In this document: positions 7,231 to 16,651 of the stretch, in pieces
Numbering within the stretch: the stretch's first letter is position 1
Layout of the letters: every line of letters starts with the position of its first letter
NCBI GenBank assembly: GCA_023415235.1
Contig: JAEZLP010000034.1
Coordinates: 30,184-94,183 of the forward strand
DNA: 64,000 nucleotides
Reading direction: 5' to 3'
Source of the DNA: Bacillota bacterium
GTDB lineage: Bacteria; Bacillota; Clostridia; Peptostreptococcales; Anaerovoracaceae
Position numbers and translations under genes: made by a program
Notes under the pieces: generated by a model
Database searches by the model: none
Seen by the model: only the letters and a program-made list of their open reading frames with translations
What the model was told of the DNA's origin: nothing

Positions 7231-8106
7231 TTACCTGTATTTTGTACTTTCCCGCTCCAGAATTTCCTTGTATTGATTCACGTAGGACTGGTAACGGGAC
7301 TCGTGTATTTTCCCCTGATTTACCGCTTCCCTGATACAGCATCCGGGTTCCTTGATATGCCTGCAATTGTCATATTTGCAGCCGCCGATCAGAGGGGACA
7401 TTTCCGGATAAAGAAAGTGCAGCTCATCCTCGTCGGCATCCATGATATCAAAGGAGGTGAATCCCGGTGTGTCGAAAATCATCGCCCCGAAGTCTGTTTC
7501 GAACAGCTCCACATGTCTCGTGGTATGTTTTCCCCGCTTCGTCTTTTCGCTGATATCTCCGGTTTCCACCGTGTAATTGCTTTGAAGCCGGTTGAGCAGC
7601 GTGGATTTTCCCGCTCCCGAAGGTCCTGCCAAAGCGGATTTTTTGTTCGCAAGCAGTTCCGCCAGCGCTTCGATTCCCTGTCCTGTCTTGCCGCAGACGC
7701 TGACAAGGGGATAGATGTCCCGGTAGATTTCTTCGATGGCTTTTCTTTTTTCATCACTTACCAGGTCGATCTTATTGATGCAAAGGACGATGTCAGTATG
7801 GTTTTTTTCAGCCATAACGAGAAATTTATCAATGATATCCGGATTGGGATCCGGCTTTGCGGCTGCGATGACAATGGTAAAGCAGTCCACGTTGGCAATG
7901 GGAGGCCGGATAAAGGAGTTTTTTCTCGGCAGGATTTCAAGAATCACCGCCTCATCTCCTTCAATCTTTCCGAGAATGACTTCATCTCCCACATAAGGAG
8001 TGATTCCATCCTTTTTGAATATCCCCCTGGCTTTGCACTGATAAATTTTCTCTTCCGCTTTTACATAGTAAAAGCCTGCAATCCCTTTAACGATGATTCC
8101 TTTCAT
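7231..8106 (-). CDS. rsgA: Ribosome small subunit-dependent GTPase RsgA
   Basis: 291 residues, a circularly permuted GTPase that aids 30S subunit maturation. An OB-fold occupies residues 1-70; G4 (NKIDLVS) precedes G1 (GPSGAGKSTLLN) and G3 (DTPGFTSF), and the C-terminal zinc knuckle is visible as Cys/His in GGCKYDNCRHIKEPGC. The start ATG overlaps the prkC stop (TAATG). The neighbouring kinase-phosphatase pair phosphorylates RsgA homologues in other Firmicutes, which suits the operon. Confidence 0.95.
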   Translation of the reverse strand: MKGIIVKGIAGFYYVKAEEKIYQCKARGIFKKDGITPYVGDEVILGKIEGDEAVILEILPRKNSFIRPPIANVDCFTIVIAAAKPDPNPDIIDKFLVMAEKNHTDIVLCINKIDLVSDEKRKAIEEIYRDIYPLVSVCGKTGQGIEALAELLANKKSALAGPSGAGKSTLLNRLQSNYTVETGDISEKTKRGKHTTRHVELFETDFGAMIFDTPGFTSFDIMDADEDELHFLYPEMSPLIGGCKYDNCRHIKEPGCCIREAVNQGKIHESRYQSYVNQYKEILERESTKYR

Positions 8107-10076
8107 TAACTGATTTCTCCGGTATTGAAATTCACACTCTTCTCCAGAACGACGTCATTGTCGAAGATGACTTTAACTGTCCCGGCTCCATCTCCGGTGA
8201 GAGAAAGAATCTCCGACCCTTCGCTCTTGATCCGCTGTTCCCTGTTGATGATGGTTCTTACCCCCGATTCGTCGGATATGACGACAGTGAGGTAGAATAC
8301 TTCGTTGTTTGCTTTTCCAAAGTCAACGGTAAGCGGGATTGATCTGGAACTTGCCGGCGGTTGATCCCCCGTACTGATCTTCAGGTTTACTCCGGAGTCC
8401 TTGTCGACCATGGTTCCCGGCTCGTACTGCTGCCACATTACCGTATTGACTTCATATGCGGTGCTCATTTCATGACCGACGGCTCCGATGGAAAGCCCGG
8501 CCTTTTCCAATTCTTCCTTCGCCGCGTCGATTCCCATGCCCATGACATTCGGCATCGGCACCTGTTCCACGGCACTTCCCAGGCTTACCACAATATCAAC
8601 CCTGCTTCCCGGATCTGCCGCAGTGCCTGCTTCCGGCGTCTGCCTGATGACCACATCCTTTGGCATGTCGCTGTTTTCCGTAGCGACGTTTCCTAAGGTA
8701 TAGCCATAGCTTTCCAGGACAAATTTCGCATCGTTTGCTGTTTTATTCACTACGTTGGGAACGGTGCCTTCCTTGACCTTTCCCCTGCTGACGTTGACGG
8801 TAATGGTAAAGCCTTCCTTGACTGTCATATCAGCATTGGGATCCTGAGACACGATTTCTCCCTCGTCATATTCGGAACTGGATACCTCGTCGCCAATTTC
8901 AAGCTTCAGATTTAATTTATTCAGTTCTTCAGTAGCTTCCGCCACCGTCATACCCCTGAGTTCAGGTACGGTGACCTCTTTCTCGGCGCCAAAATTCTCA
9001 ATTGCTGCAAGGATCAGCTGGCTCACGGGTATGGCGCAGATCAACGCCAAAATGATAGCTGCTACCTTGACTTTGTTTATTCTAACCTTCTTTTTCGGTT
9101 TTACTTCCTTTTTAGCCTCTTTTCTCATATCCCCTGAAATCTCCTCCTCAGTACCTCCATAAGCCAATCCCGCAGACGGTCCATTGACCGCGTTCATTAC
9201 GATGGTGGCGTCCAGACCGCCCTTTTGACGCCCAAATCCGGATAAGGGTACGGTTTTGCCCATGTCGATGCTGCATAGCGCGTCGTACATATCGCTTGCT
9301 GTTTTAAACCGATTGACCTGATATTTATTTGTGGCTTTTAAAATGATATCTTCCAGACCGGAAGGAATGCCGGGAACATAATGGGATGGCGGAACCAATT
9401 CATCGTTCATATGCATCAGGGCTACCGCCACCGGATTATCCGCATCAAAAGGAACTCTTCCGGTCACCAGCTCATAAAGAACGATTCCAAGAGAATAGAT
9501 GTCGGACTTTTCATCCACATAACCGCCTCTTGCCTGTTCCGGAGAGAAATAGTGCACGGAACCCATGATCGTACCGGTGTTTCCGACAATGGTGCTGGAG
9601 TTTACCGCCTTTGCGATGCCGAAATCAGTGATCTTTGCGATACCCTCCCTCGTAATGAGGACGTTATGAGGTTTTACATCCCTATGTATAATATGGTTTT
9701 TATGCGCAAAACTTAAAGCCAGAGCAATCTGCTTTACAATTTCCACCGCCCTGGAGAATTCCATCGGGCCTTCGTTTCGGATGATATCGCTTAGGACCTG
9801 TCCTTCAATCAGCTCCATGACAATATAATGAATATTCCCTTCCTTTCCAACATCATAAATGTTTACGATATTGGGGTGGGTAAGGCTTGCCGCCGCCTGA
9901 GATTCCCTCCTGAAATTCTCTATAAATTTCATGTCCTTTGTGAATTCCGGTTTTAGTATCTTTATTGCAACAAAGCGATTGAGTAGTCTGCATCGTGCCT
10001 TATACACAACAGCCATACCGCCATCGCCGATTTTTTCAAGTAATTCGTACCTGCCGGCGAGTAATCTACTGCTCAT
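8106..10076 (-). CDS. prkC: PASTA-domain Ser/Thr protein kinase PrkC
   Basis: 656 residues. The cytoplasmic kinase domain (about 1-270) has AIKIL with the ATP-anchoring Lys, HRDVKPHN catalytic loop and DFGIAK. A charged linker (about 295-338) precedes a single membrane segment (about 340-360), then three PASTA repeats (about 370-570) and a further extracellular tail. Such kinases sense cell wall fragments or lipid II and regulate division, wall turnover and spore germination. It is 15 bases downstream of its cognate phosphatase gene. Three PASTA domains is the common number in Clostridia and Bacilli. Confidence 0.95.
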   Translation of the reverse strand: MSSRLLAGRYELLEKIGDGGMAVVYKARCRLLNRFVAIKILKPEFTKDMKFIENFRRESQAAASLTHPNIVNIYDVGKEGNIHYIVMELIEGQVLSDIIRNEGPMEFSRAVEIVKQIALALSFAHKNHIIHRDVKPHNVLITREGIAKITDFGIAKAVNSSTIVGNTGTIMGSVHYFSPEQARGGYVDEKSDIYSLGIVLYELVTGRVPFDADNPVAVALMHMNDELVPPSHYVPGIPSGLEDIILKATNKYQVNRFKTASDMYDALCSIDMGKTVPLSGFGRQKGGLDATIVMNAVNGPSAGLAYGGTEEEISGDMRKEAKKEVKPKKKVRINKVKVAAIILALICAIPVSQLILAAIENFGAEKEVTVPELRGMTVAEATEELNKLNLKLEIGDEVSSSEYDEGEIVSQDPNADMTVKEGFTITVNVSRGKVKEGTVPNVVNKTANDAKFVLESYGYTLGNVATENSDMPKDVVIRQTPEAGTAADPGSRVDIVVSLGSAVEQVPMPNVMGMGIDAAKEELEKAGLSIGAVGHEMSTAYEVNTVMWQQYEPGTMVDKDSGVNLKISTGDQPPASSRSIPLTVDFGKANNEVFYLTVVISDESGVRTIINREQRIKSEGSEILSLTGDGAGTVKVIFDNDVVLEKSVNFNTGEIS

Positions 10077-10091
10077 GTGTCAGTCCTCCTG

Positions 10092-10820
10092 TTATATTTT
10101 TAAACAAATCACTGTGATATTGTCATTTCCACCGTTTTTATTGGCCCGCTGAACAAGGGTGCTGCTCAGAGTGCTCATGGATTCCGACGCAACAGTCATG
10201 CCGCGGATTTCATCCGCCGAAACGTCCCCGTAAAGGCCGTCCGTGCAAAGGATGATGATGTCATTTTTTCTTGTTTCCATTCGATAAAAATCTGGAAGGA
10301 CATTCTCTTCTCCTCCCAGAGCTCTCGTTATCATGTTCTTCTGCGGATGAAGCTCCGCTTGTGCTTTCGTAATAGAGCCGCCCTTTACCAATTCGTTCAC
10401 ATAGGTATGGTCCTCCGTAATCTGACTGATACGGCCATCCCTGCAAATATAGGCTCTGCTGTCTCCTACATTGACAATATAAGCATTCTCGCCATCGAGA
10501 TAAAGCAGCACAACTGTAGTTGCCATCCCGGCGTTTTCCTTGGAATGCTGCGCAGCGCTAAAAATAGCCTGATTTGCATGGTTCATGCAATCCAGAAAAT
10601 AGCGCTTCAGTTCCTTTTCATCGCTGATATTCTGCAGCGGTTTTTCCTTTATGTATTCTGCAATCAACTTCATCGCCATGGAGCTTGCCAGCTCACCTGA
10701 GTTCTGGCCACCAACGCCGTCCGCGACGATATAGATGTTTTCCTGGGGCATGACAAAGAAAGCGTCCTCGTTCCTGTCCCTCTTTCTCCCTTTATCCGTT
10801 TTGAATCCAACCTGTGTCAT
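10092..10820 (-). CDS. prpC: PP2C-type serine/threonine phosphatase PrpC (Stp)
   Basis: 242 residues, usual size. PP2C motifs are present: RDRNEDAFF near the N-terminus, VADGVGGQNSGE, GMATTVV, VGDSRAYI, and a C-terminal GGNDNITVI, which supply the Asp residues of the dinuclear metal site. It reverses phosphorylation by the adjacent PrkC. First gene of a prpC-prkC-rsgA-rpe unit with its own consensus promoter about 45 bases upstream of the start. Confidence 0.95.
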   Translation of the reverse strand: MTQVGFKTDKGRKRDRNEDAFFVMPQENIYIVADGVGGQNSGELASSMAMKLIAEYIKEKPLQNISDEKELKRYFLDCMNHANQAIFSAAQHSKENAGMATTVVLLYLDGENAYIVNVGDSRAYICRDGRISQITEDHTYVNELVKGGSITKAQAELHPQKNMITRALGGEENVLPDFYRMETRKNDIIILCTDGLYGDVSADEIRGMTVASESMSTLSSTLVQRANKNGGNDNITVICLKI

Positions 10821-10863
10821 AAGGGTATCCTCAATCCATCAATATATAATAATCCTAGCGTCC

Positions 10864-10892
10864 ATTATATCGAAAAAAGCCATCCGTGTCAA
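10864..10892 (-). promoter_or_regulatory. Sigma-A promoter of prpC-prkC-rsgA-rpe
   Basis: Perfect hexamers on the minus strand: TTGACA (10887-10892), 17-base spacer, TATAAT (10864-10869). It stands in the gap between rsmB and prpC where many Firmicutes carry rlmN. Confidence 0.85.
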
Positions 10893-10911
10893 AAGCAGTC
10901 TCCGACCGCTT

Positions 10912-12210
10912 CTAATCACTGATCAGGCTGTCGTCCTTCTTCATTTTACAAATAAAGAATCCGTCCGTATTGTTTACATTCGGCAGTAGCTGCAATTCCT
11001 CCAGCTTGTCGAAGCTGGGATTTCTCTTCAGAAATTCCTTAACCACCTGTTGGTTTTCATAGGGTGAAATGGTGCAGGTGCTGTAAACCAGCGTGCCGCC
11101 CGGCTTCAGGTATTTTGATGACGCGGACAGGATAGCCAGCTGTTTTCTTGGGAAGTCGTCGAAATCACGGCTTTTCTTTTTATACTTGATTTCCGGCTTT
11201 CTTCTGACGACGCCCAATCCGGAGCAAGGCGCATCCACAAGGACTTTGTCCGCCTTCTCCACCAGAGAGGAATCCACCCTTGTGGCGTCCCAGGTACGTG
11301 TGGTTACGATGGAGATTCCCAGCCGCAACGCTTCCTTATCAATTATAGACAGTTTTCTTTTATAAATATCCCATGCATGGACCGTTCCCTTGTTGTTCAT
11401 CTTCTCCGCGATGGCCAGCGCCTTTCCTCCCGGCGCCGCGCAGACGTCGATAATGGTTTCATCCATCTGAGGATCCAGCATATTGACGGCCAGTATGGAG
11501 CTTTCATCCTGAACGGAGAACATGCCGCTGTTGTAAAGCTTTCCTCCCAGCAGTCCTCTGCCCTCCACATGGAGCGCTTCCTTGCACAGCAATCCATCTT
11601 CCGCTTGATAGCCCTTGGCGATAATCCGCCTTTTCAGGTCTTCTCTGGAGGTCTTGAGGAAATTGACCCGGATCACGAGATGGGGAGTCTGGTTGCCTGC
11701 AGCCAGCAGTTCTTCCACGAATTCCACAGAATACTGCTCCAGCCATAATTGAATAATCCAGGGCTCATAGGAATATTTAACGGAAAGATAGTAAATCTCA
11801 TCCTTGGTCCTGTCCGGCAGTTCCACTTCTTTACCGGCTCTGAGGAAGCTTCTCAGTACACCGTTGATAAAGCCCTCCCTTCCCTTGCAGTATCTCTTGG
11901 CAAGGTCTACACTTTCATTGACTGCCGCGTATTCGGGAACGCCGTCAAGGAATTTCAGCTGGTAAAATCCCAGCCGAAGAACCATCAGATCGCTGGCTTT
12001 CATTTTATTGACTGGCGTTTTGACGAAATGTCCGATCATATAGTCAAGATACATCTTATTTTCCAAAACGCCATAGACCAGCTCCCTCACAAAGGCGGGA
12101 GCATCCGGCTTTCCGCTGATAATATAATGGTTCAGGGAAATGTTGGAGTATGCTTGCTTCAGTTCTACATCCATGAGTGTCAAGTAAGCGATTCTTCTGT
12201 TCTTATCCAT
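10912..12210 (-). CDS. rsmB: 16S rRNA (cytosine-967-C5)-methyltransferase RsmB
   Basis: 432 residues. A NusB-like RNA-binding domain (about 1-135) precedes a Rossmann methyltransferase domain with VCAAPGGKALAIAE for S-adenosylmethionine, DAPCSGLG and STCTISPYEN carrying the two catalytic cysteines. It methylates C967 of 16S rRNA. Starts one base after the yugP stop, so it is co-transcribed with yugP, fmt, def and priA. Confidence 0.95.
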   Translation of the reverse strand: MDKNRRIAYLTLMDVELKQAYSNISLNHYIISGKPDAPAFVRELVYGVLENKMYLDYMIGHFVKTPVNKMKASDLMVLRLGFYQLKFLDGVPEYAAVNESVDLAKRYCKGREGFINGVLRSFLRAGKEVELPDRTKDEIYYLSVKYSYEPWIIQLWLEQYSVEFVEELLAAGNQTPHLVIRVNFLKTSREDLKRRIIAKGYQAEDGLLCKEALHVEGRGLLGGKLYNSGMFSVQDESSILAVNMLDPQMDETIIDVCAAPGGKALAIAEKMNNKGTVHAWDIYKRKLSIIDKEALRLGISIVTTRTWDATRVDSSLVEKADKVLVDAPCSGLGVVRRKPEIKYKKKSRDFDDFPRKQLAILSASSKYLKPGGTLVYSTCTISPYENQQVVKEFLKRNPSFDKLEELQLLPNVNNTDGFFICKMKKDDSLISD

Positions 12211-12211
12211 T

Positions 12212-12916
12212 TCAATGACGCCCCCTCAGCGCTAATATTCTGAGAAGATTTGCAATCGAAGCCGCCAGCGCCGCTACATAAGTCAATGCTGCGGCTGACA
12301 GGACTTTCTTCGCACTCGCAGTCTCCTCCATATAAATAATGCCTAGTTCATTCAATTGCCCGATGGCCCTTCTGCTGGCGTTGTATTCCACAGGCAGAGT
12401 GATCGCCTGAAAGAAAACAGCCACTGTAAAGCACAAAACACCAATATCAAAGATTAAATTACCCTGTATCAAGTTTCCCGCACCGATAATCAACAATCCG
12501 ACCAGCAGAATCGGCCACGCAAGATTGGATACGATGGAAACCACGGGCGCCAGAATATTTCTGACCTTGAGCGGTGCATAGCCCTTCGCATGCTGAATGG
12601 CATGACCTGCTTCGTGGGCTGCTATGCTTACCGCGGCTATGGAAGGTTCGCCGTATACCTGCGGAGATAGTCTCATGACCCTTTTCCTCGGATCGTAGTG
12701 ATCCGACAGCCGGTGATTGGAAACCTCGATCGGGACATCTTGAAGTCCGTTGCTGTCGAGGATCCGTCTTGCTGCCTGAGCTCCTGTCATCCCTCTCCGG
12801 TTTCTCACTGTTGTATATCGGTTATAGGCTGAATTTACCCTGCTTTGTGCATATATGGTAAATAGCATCGCCGGTATCAATATGATAATTGTTGGATCAA
12901 ACATTCCTAAATACAT
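12212..12916 (-). CDS. yugP: YugP-type zinc metallopeptidase, membrane-bound
   Basis: 234 residues with an N-terminal hydrophobic segment (about 6-22), an AAHEAGHAIQ zinc-binding HExxH motif near residues 97-106 and two or three further membrane segments in the C-terminal half. Members of this neutral zinc metallopeptidase family are widespread in Firmicutes next to fmt and rsmB; their substrates are not known to me. The RBS GAAAGG precedes ATG at 12916. Confidence 0.9.
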   Translation of the reverse strand: MYLGMFDPTIIILIPAMLFTIYAQSRVNSAYNRYTTVRNRRGMTGAQAARRILDSNGLQDVPIEVSNHRLSDHYDPRKRVMRLSPQVYGEPSIAAVSIAAHEAGHAIQHAKGYAPLKVRNILAPVVSIVSNLAWPILLVGLLIIGAGNLIQGNLIFDIGVLCFTVAVFFQAITLPVEYNASRRAIGQLNELGIIYMEETASAKKVLSAAALTYVAALAASIANLLRILALRGRH

Positions 12917-12952
12917 GATCTTTCATCCTTTCTAATCCCTTATACCATTATC

Positions 12953-13894
12953 TCAGGCTTCCCTGCGGCCTAAGATTTCCCCTGTCTCGATTTTATTTCC
13001 TTTCAAGAATTCAGAGACCTCCATCGCTTTTTTCCCCGGCAGCTGAATCCTGGTCAGCAGCAGCGAGCGACCGGCAGAAGCCACTTTGATCCCCTTGTTT
13101 GAAACACTGATGACGGTCCCGTCAGGTTGATCCGTTGTATCGTCGCAAACCTCAGCTTTCCAAAGCTTCATCTGCTCACCTCTGAATGTAGTGTAAGCCC
13201 CGGGCCATGAATTCAATCCTCTGATCAGACGTTCTGTTTCTTCCGGCGATTTGCTGAAATCCACAAAACCATCCTGCTTGAAAATCATGGGCGCATAGGT
13301 TGCCAGGTTTTCGTCCTGCTTTGTCCTGCCGTTGATCCCTTGCTTGATGCAAGGCAATGTTTTGATCAACAGGTCCGCCCCCATGGCAGCTAATTCGTCG
13401 TGGAGCTCAGCAGTGGTCTTTTTCTCGATTTTTGTAGATCTTGCAGAGATCATGTCTCCTGTGTCAAGACCTTCCTCCATATACATCAGGGTTACCCCTG
13501 TGATCTCTTCTCCTTCGATAATACTCCTGTGAATGGGCGCAGCACCGCGGTATTTCGGCAGCAGGGACGCATGAATGTTAATGCAGCCCAATCTTGGAAT
13601 TTCCAACAGCTCGGGAGGCAGGATTTTCCCGTATGCCGCTACGATGATCAGATCGGGAGCCATCTTCCTTACTCTTTCGATAAATTCCTCATTGCCCCGG
13701 ATATGATCAGGCTGGGCAACTTCAATCCCATATTCCAGCGCTTTTTCTTTGACGGGAGGATACTGGATCTTTTTTCCCCTGTCCCTTGCCTTATCCGGTT
13801 GAGTGACGACCAAATCGACCTGATACCCGTTCTCCCATAGCTTCTGAAGCGCCGGAACGGCGAACTCAGGCGTACCCATATATATGATTCTCAT
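12953..13894 (-). CDS. fmt: Methionyl-tRNA formyltransferase
   Basis: 313 residues, the usual length. It formylates initiator Met-tRNA. N-terminal formyltransferase domain with GTPEFAVPAL, the catalytic region INIHASLLPKYRG, and ITGVTLMYMEEGLDTGDM, then a C-terminal OB-like domain (about 205-313). Lies 45 bases after def; the pair is the classical bacterial initiation module. Confidence 0.96.
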   Translation of the reverse strand: MRIIYMGTPEFAVPALQKLWENGYQVDLVVTQPDKARDRGKKIQYPPVKEKALEYGIEVAQPDHIRGNEEFIERVRKMAPDLIIVAAYGKILPPELLEIPRLGCINIHASLLPKYRGAAPIHRSIIEGEEITGVTLMYMEEGLDTGDMISARSTKIEKKTTAELHDELAAMGADLLIKTLPCIKQGINGRTKQDENLATYAPMIFKQDGFVDFSKSPEETERLIRGLNSWPGAYTTFRGEQMKLWKAEVCDDTTDQPDGTVISVSNKGIKVASAGRSLLLTRIQLPGKKAMEVSEFLKGNKIETGEILGRREA

Positions 13895-13939
13895 CTTTTC
13901 ACCTTTTGTCCTAATCCTAAAGCTAACCTCTTGACCAAT

Positions 13940-14413
13940 CTATTCCTCTTCCGGCTCCTGTCCGGCTTCCCTGATATTGGTTGCCTTGTCCGTGTACAGA
14001 ATTCCTTCCAGATGATCATACTCATGGCTTAAAACGATGGGAAGAAATCCCGATCCCTCATAAACCACTTCCTTGCCATTTCGATCGAGACCTTTCATTT
14101 TGATATATGCAGGTCTCTCTACGGTGCCGATCATGCCCGGAACACTGAGGCATCCCTCATCCTCATTCTGAACTCCGTCTGTTTCAAGAATGACCGGATT
14201 GATCAGCTCAATCACTTCTCCGTCTGCCTCCGCAACAAACATTCGCTTGAAGATTCCTACCTGCGGAGCTGCCAATCCCGCCCCATTATGGGCTCTCATG
14301 GTCTCCAGCATATCATCCAGGATCAGACGGATCTTGTCGTCGACCTCCGTTACTTCCCGCGCTTTTTTTCTAAGAATTTCGTCGCCTTCCAAAACAATGT
14401 TTCTTAAAGCCAT
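13940..14413 (-). CDS. def: Peptide deformylase
   Basis: 157 residues. All three deformylase motifs are present: GAGLAAPQVG (motif 1), EGCLSVP with the metal-binding Cys (motif 2), and SHEYDHLEG with the HExxH metal ligands (motif 3). Removes the formyl group from nascent proteins, complementing the adjacent fmt. RBS GGAGAGA precedes ATG at 14413. Confidence 0.96.
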   Translation of the reverse strand: MALRNIVLEGDEILRKKAREVTEVDDKIRLILDDMLETMRAHNGAGLAAPQVGIFKRMFVAEADGEVIELINPVILETDGVQNEDEGCLSVPGMIGTVERPAYIKMKGLDRNGKEVVYEGSGFLPIVLSHEYDHLEGILYTDKATNIREAGQEPEEE

Positions 14414-14460
14414 TCAATCTCTCTCCTTATTCACTGTCAAACTAAACCTTATTCTTGTTT

Positions 14461-14535
14461 CGATCCATCGCGACCCGTTGCGATCTTTTACGATCCGTTA
14501 CGATTTATCGCGATCCCTATCGATCCATTACGATT
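14461..14535. repeat. Array of degenerate 10-bp units between priA and def
   Basis: Seven and a half consecutive decamers each begin CGA[TC], most of them CGATCC followed by four variable bases often TTA or ATC-like: the array keeps exact 10-base phasing across 75 bp. It occupies most of the 135-bp gap after the priA stop. No poly-T tract or strong hairpin is seen. Function unknown. Confidence 0.75.
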
Positions 14536-14548
14536 ACAATAACCGTCT

Positions 14549-16564
14549 CTATAAAAAACTATATGGATTGATATCGATAGAAATGTTATATTTTGCACCT
14601 CTATCGGTATTTATTCCCAATTTTATCTCGTTTAAAATTCTTGCGTATTCTTTCCTTTTCCCCGGAAAGCATTTAATCAGCAGCTGATAACGGTAAAGTC
14701 CCTTAATTTTGTTCATGGGCGCTGCCTGGGGCCCGAAAATATAAGTCTCCTCGGAGGCTCCGGCGCTTCTGAGAAAATCGGCGGCCACCTGCCGGCAGAT
14801 TTCATAGGCCTCCTGCTCCTTTTCCGAGGACAGGACGATCTGGATCAGATCGCTGAAGGGCGGATAGCCGATCTGTTTTCTGATCAGCGTCTCAGCGCTG
14901 TAAAAGGACTCGTAATCATGCTTCGCTGCGGCAACGATGGAGTAATGCTCCGGATTATAGGACTGGATCAGCACCTTGCCCGGGCGATCCCCTCTGCCGG
15001 CCCTTCCTGCCGCCTGAGTAATCAGCTGAAAGGTCCGCTCCGAAGATCTGAAGTCGGGAACATTCAGTGAAATGTCGGCGGATACGATGCCTACCAGACC
15101 CACGTTGGAAAAGTCCAAACCCTTGGCGACCAGCTGTGTTCCAATCAATATATTAGTCTTACCCCTTCTGAAGGAGTTTAAAATCTTGTCAATACTGCCT
15201 TTTTTTGAAACCGTATCCAGATCAAGGCGGTCTACCGTATATTCGGGAAAAATCTCTTTCGTCAATTCTTCCACCTTTTCCGTGCCGGTGCCGAAATGCT
15301 TAATATACTTTCCGCCGCATACGGGACAGACGGCCGGAATTCTTTCCCTGTAACCGCAGAAATGGCAGATTGCCTCGTTTCGCGATTTATGGTAGGTAAG
15401 GGATATCCCGCAATCTTTGCATTTCATCACATAGCCGCAGGATCGGCAGGATACGAAGGTGGAATAGCCTCGCCTGTTCAGGAACAGGATCACCTGTCTT
15501 TTTTCCTCCAGGTTCCGCTGCATTTCCCGGTAAAGTGCAACGCTGAAGATGGATTTATTTCCATTTTTCAGCTCCTCCCTCATATCGATGATTTCCACAT
15601 CGGGGAGAGGGGTTTTGTTGAATCGTTCTTTTAATGTGATCTTTTGATACTCACCCTTTTCCGCTTTATAGGCGGAAACAAGAGACGGCGTCGCGCTGCC
15701 CAGAAGCACCGCTGCCCGGTTGTGCTTCGCTCTTCGGACGGCTACCTCAACAGTATCGTATTTCGGGGTCATATCCGATTTGTAGGTTGTTTCGTGTTCC
15801 TCATCCAGAACGATGACTCCGATATCCGACAGAGGAGCGAATACTGCGGAACGGGCGCCGATGACGATTTTCACCTCGCCTTTTCTGATCCGCATCCATT
15901 CGTCATACCGTTCTCCCATGGATAGTTTACTGTGAAGCACCGCAATCTGCTCCGCTCCGAATCTTCCGATAAACCGGTCAATGGTCTGGGGCGTAAGAGA
16001 TATTTCCGGCACCAGCATGATAGCGGTTCGTCCCTTGGAAAGACACTCTTCGATGACTTGCATATAGATCTCCGTTTTACCGCTGCTGGTCACGCCGTGA
16101 ATGAGAAAAACCTTATGCTCGCCGCAACTCAAAGCGGGTCGGATTGTATCTACCGCCTGCTTCTGCTCTTCCGTCAGACTTCTTGCTTCGGTTTTTTCTC
16201 CGACCGCGTCTTTGTACGGCGTTCTTATTTTGCCTCTTTTGGAAGACGAGCCGGCTGGAGTGAAACACTTGATGGCGTCGATATATCTGCAGAGATATCG
16301 CTTCTTCATCCAAACACACGTGGCAACCGCTTCTTCCCCAAGGGATATGTCCGGATCGATCCCGGCGATCTCCTTGATTCCCTTTATTTCCTCGGTCAGC
16401 CGGTCCGCAACCTGAAATACATAGGCGTCCCGGATTTTATTCCCTCTGGCAAAGGGCACGAATACCTTATCGCCTACCTTTACAGAATCATCCTCAGAAA
16501 GGTAGGTATAAAGATTATCCGTATGATCCGTATTGTTGTCGATTACCACATTTACATATTTCAT
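14549..16564 (-). CDS. priA: Primosomal protein N' (replication restart helicase PriA)
   Basis: 671 residues, shorter than the 730-800 typical of many PriA proteins, mainly through a compact N-terminal DNA-binding region. Helicase motifs are intact: HGVTSSGKTEIY (Walker A), LDEEHETTYK (DEEH box), GSATPSL, and QAAGRAGRGDRPG (motif VI). Two zinc-binding clusters are visible as paired CxxC between about residues 370 and 420. It restarts collapsed replication forks. Head of the priA-def-fmt-yugP-rsmB run. Confidence 0.95.
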   Translation of the reverse strand: MKYVNVVIDNNTDHTDNLYTYLSEDDSVKVGDKVFVPFARGNKIRDAYVFQVADRLTEEIKGIKEIAGIDPDISLGEEAVATCVWMKKRYLCRYIDAIKCFTPAGSSSKRGKIRTPYKDAVGEKTEARSLTEEQKQAVDTIRPALSCGEHKVFLIHGVTSSGKTEIYMQVIEECLSKGRTAIMLVPEISLTPQTIDRFIGRFGAEQIAVLHSKLSMGERYDEWMRIRKGEVKIVIGARSAVFAPLSDIGVIVLDEEHETTYKSDMTPKYDTVEVAVRRAKHNRAAVLLGSATPSLVSAYKAEKGEYQKITLKERFNKTPLPDVEIIDMREELKNGNKSIFSVALYREMQRNLEEKRQVILFLNRRGYSTFVSCRSCGYVMKCKDCGISLTYHKSRNEAICHFCGYRERIPAVCPVCGGKYIKHFGTGTEKVEELTKEIFPEYTVDRLDLDTVSKKGSIDKILNSFRRGKTNILIGTQLVAKGLDFSNVGLVGIVSADISLNVPDFRSSERTFQLITQAAGRAGRGDRPGKVLIQSYNPEHYSIVAAAKHDYESFYSAETLIRKQIGYPPFSDLIQIVLSSEKEQEAYEICRQVAADFLRSAGASEETYIFGPQAAPMNKIKGLYRYQLLIKCFPGKRKEYARILNEIKLGINTDRGAKYNISIDINPYSFL

Positions 16565-16651
16565 ATTGATCCTTTATCTTATCTGATCATATTCACGCAT
16601 AAAGCGTATCACACAGCCTGGTAAATCATGATAACTGTAACCCGGCTGCAT

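Noticed and set aside
7165..8109. 314-residue plus-strand frame opposite rsgA
   Set aside because: Shadow of a clearly recognised gene, no RBS, no recognisable domain.
14461..14535. CRISPR array
   Set aside because: The 10-bp period leaves no spacers and there are no cas genes.
15932..16624. 230-residue plus-strand frame opposite priA
   Set aside because: Shadow frame of priA; no family signal.
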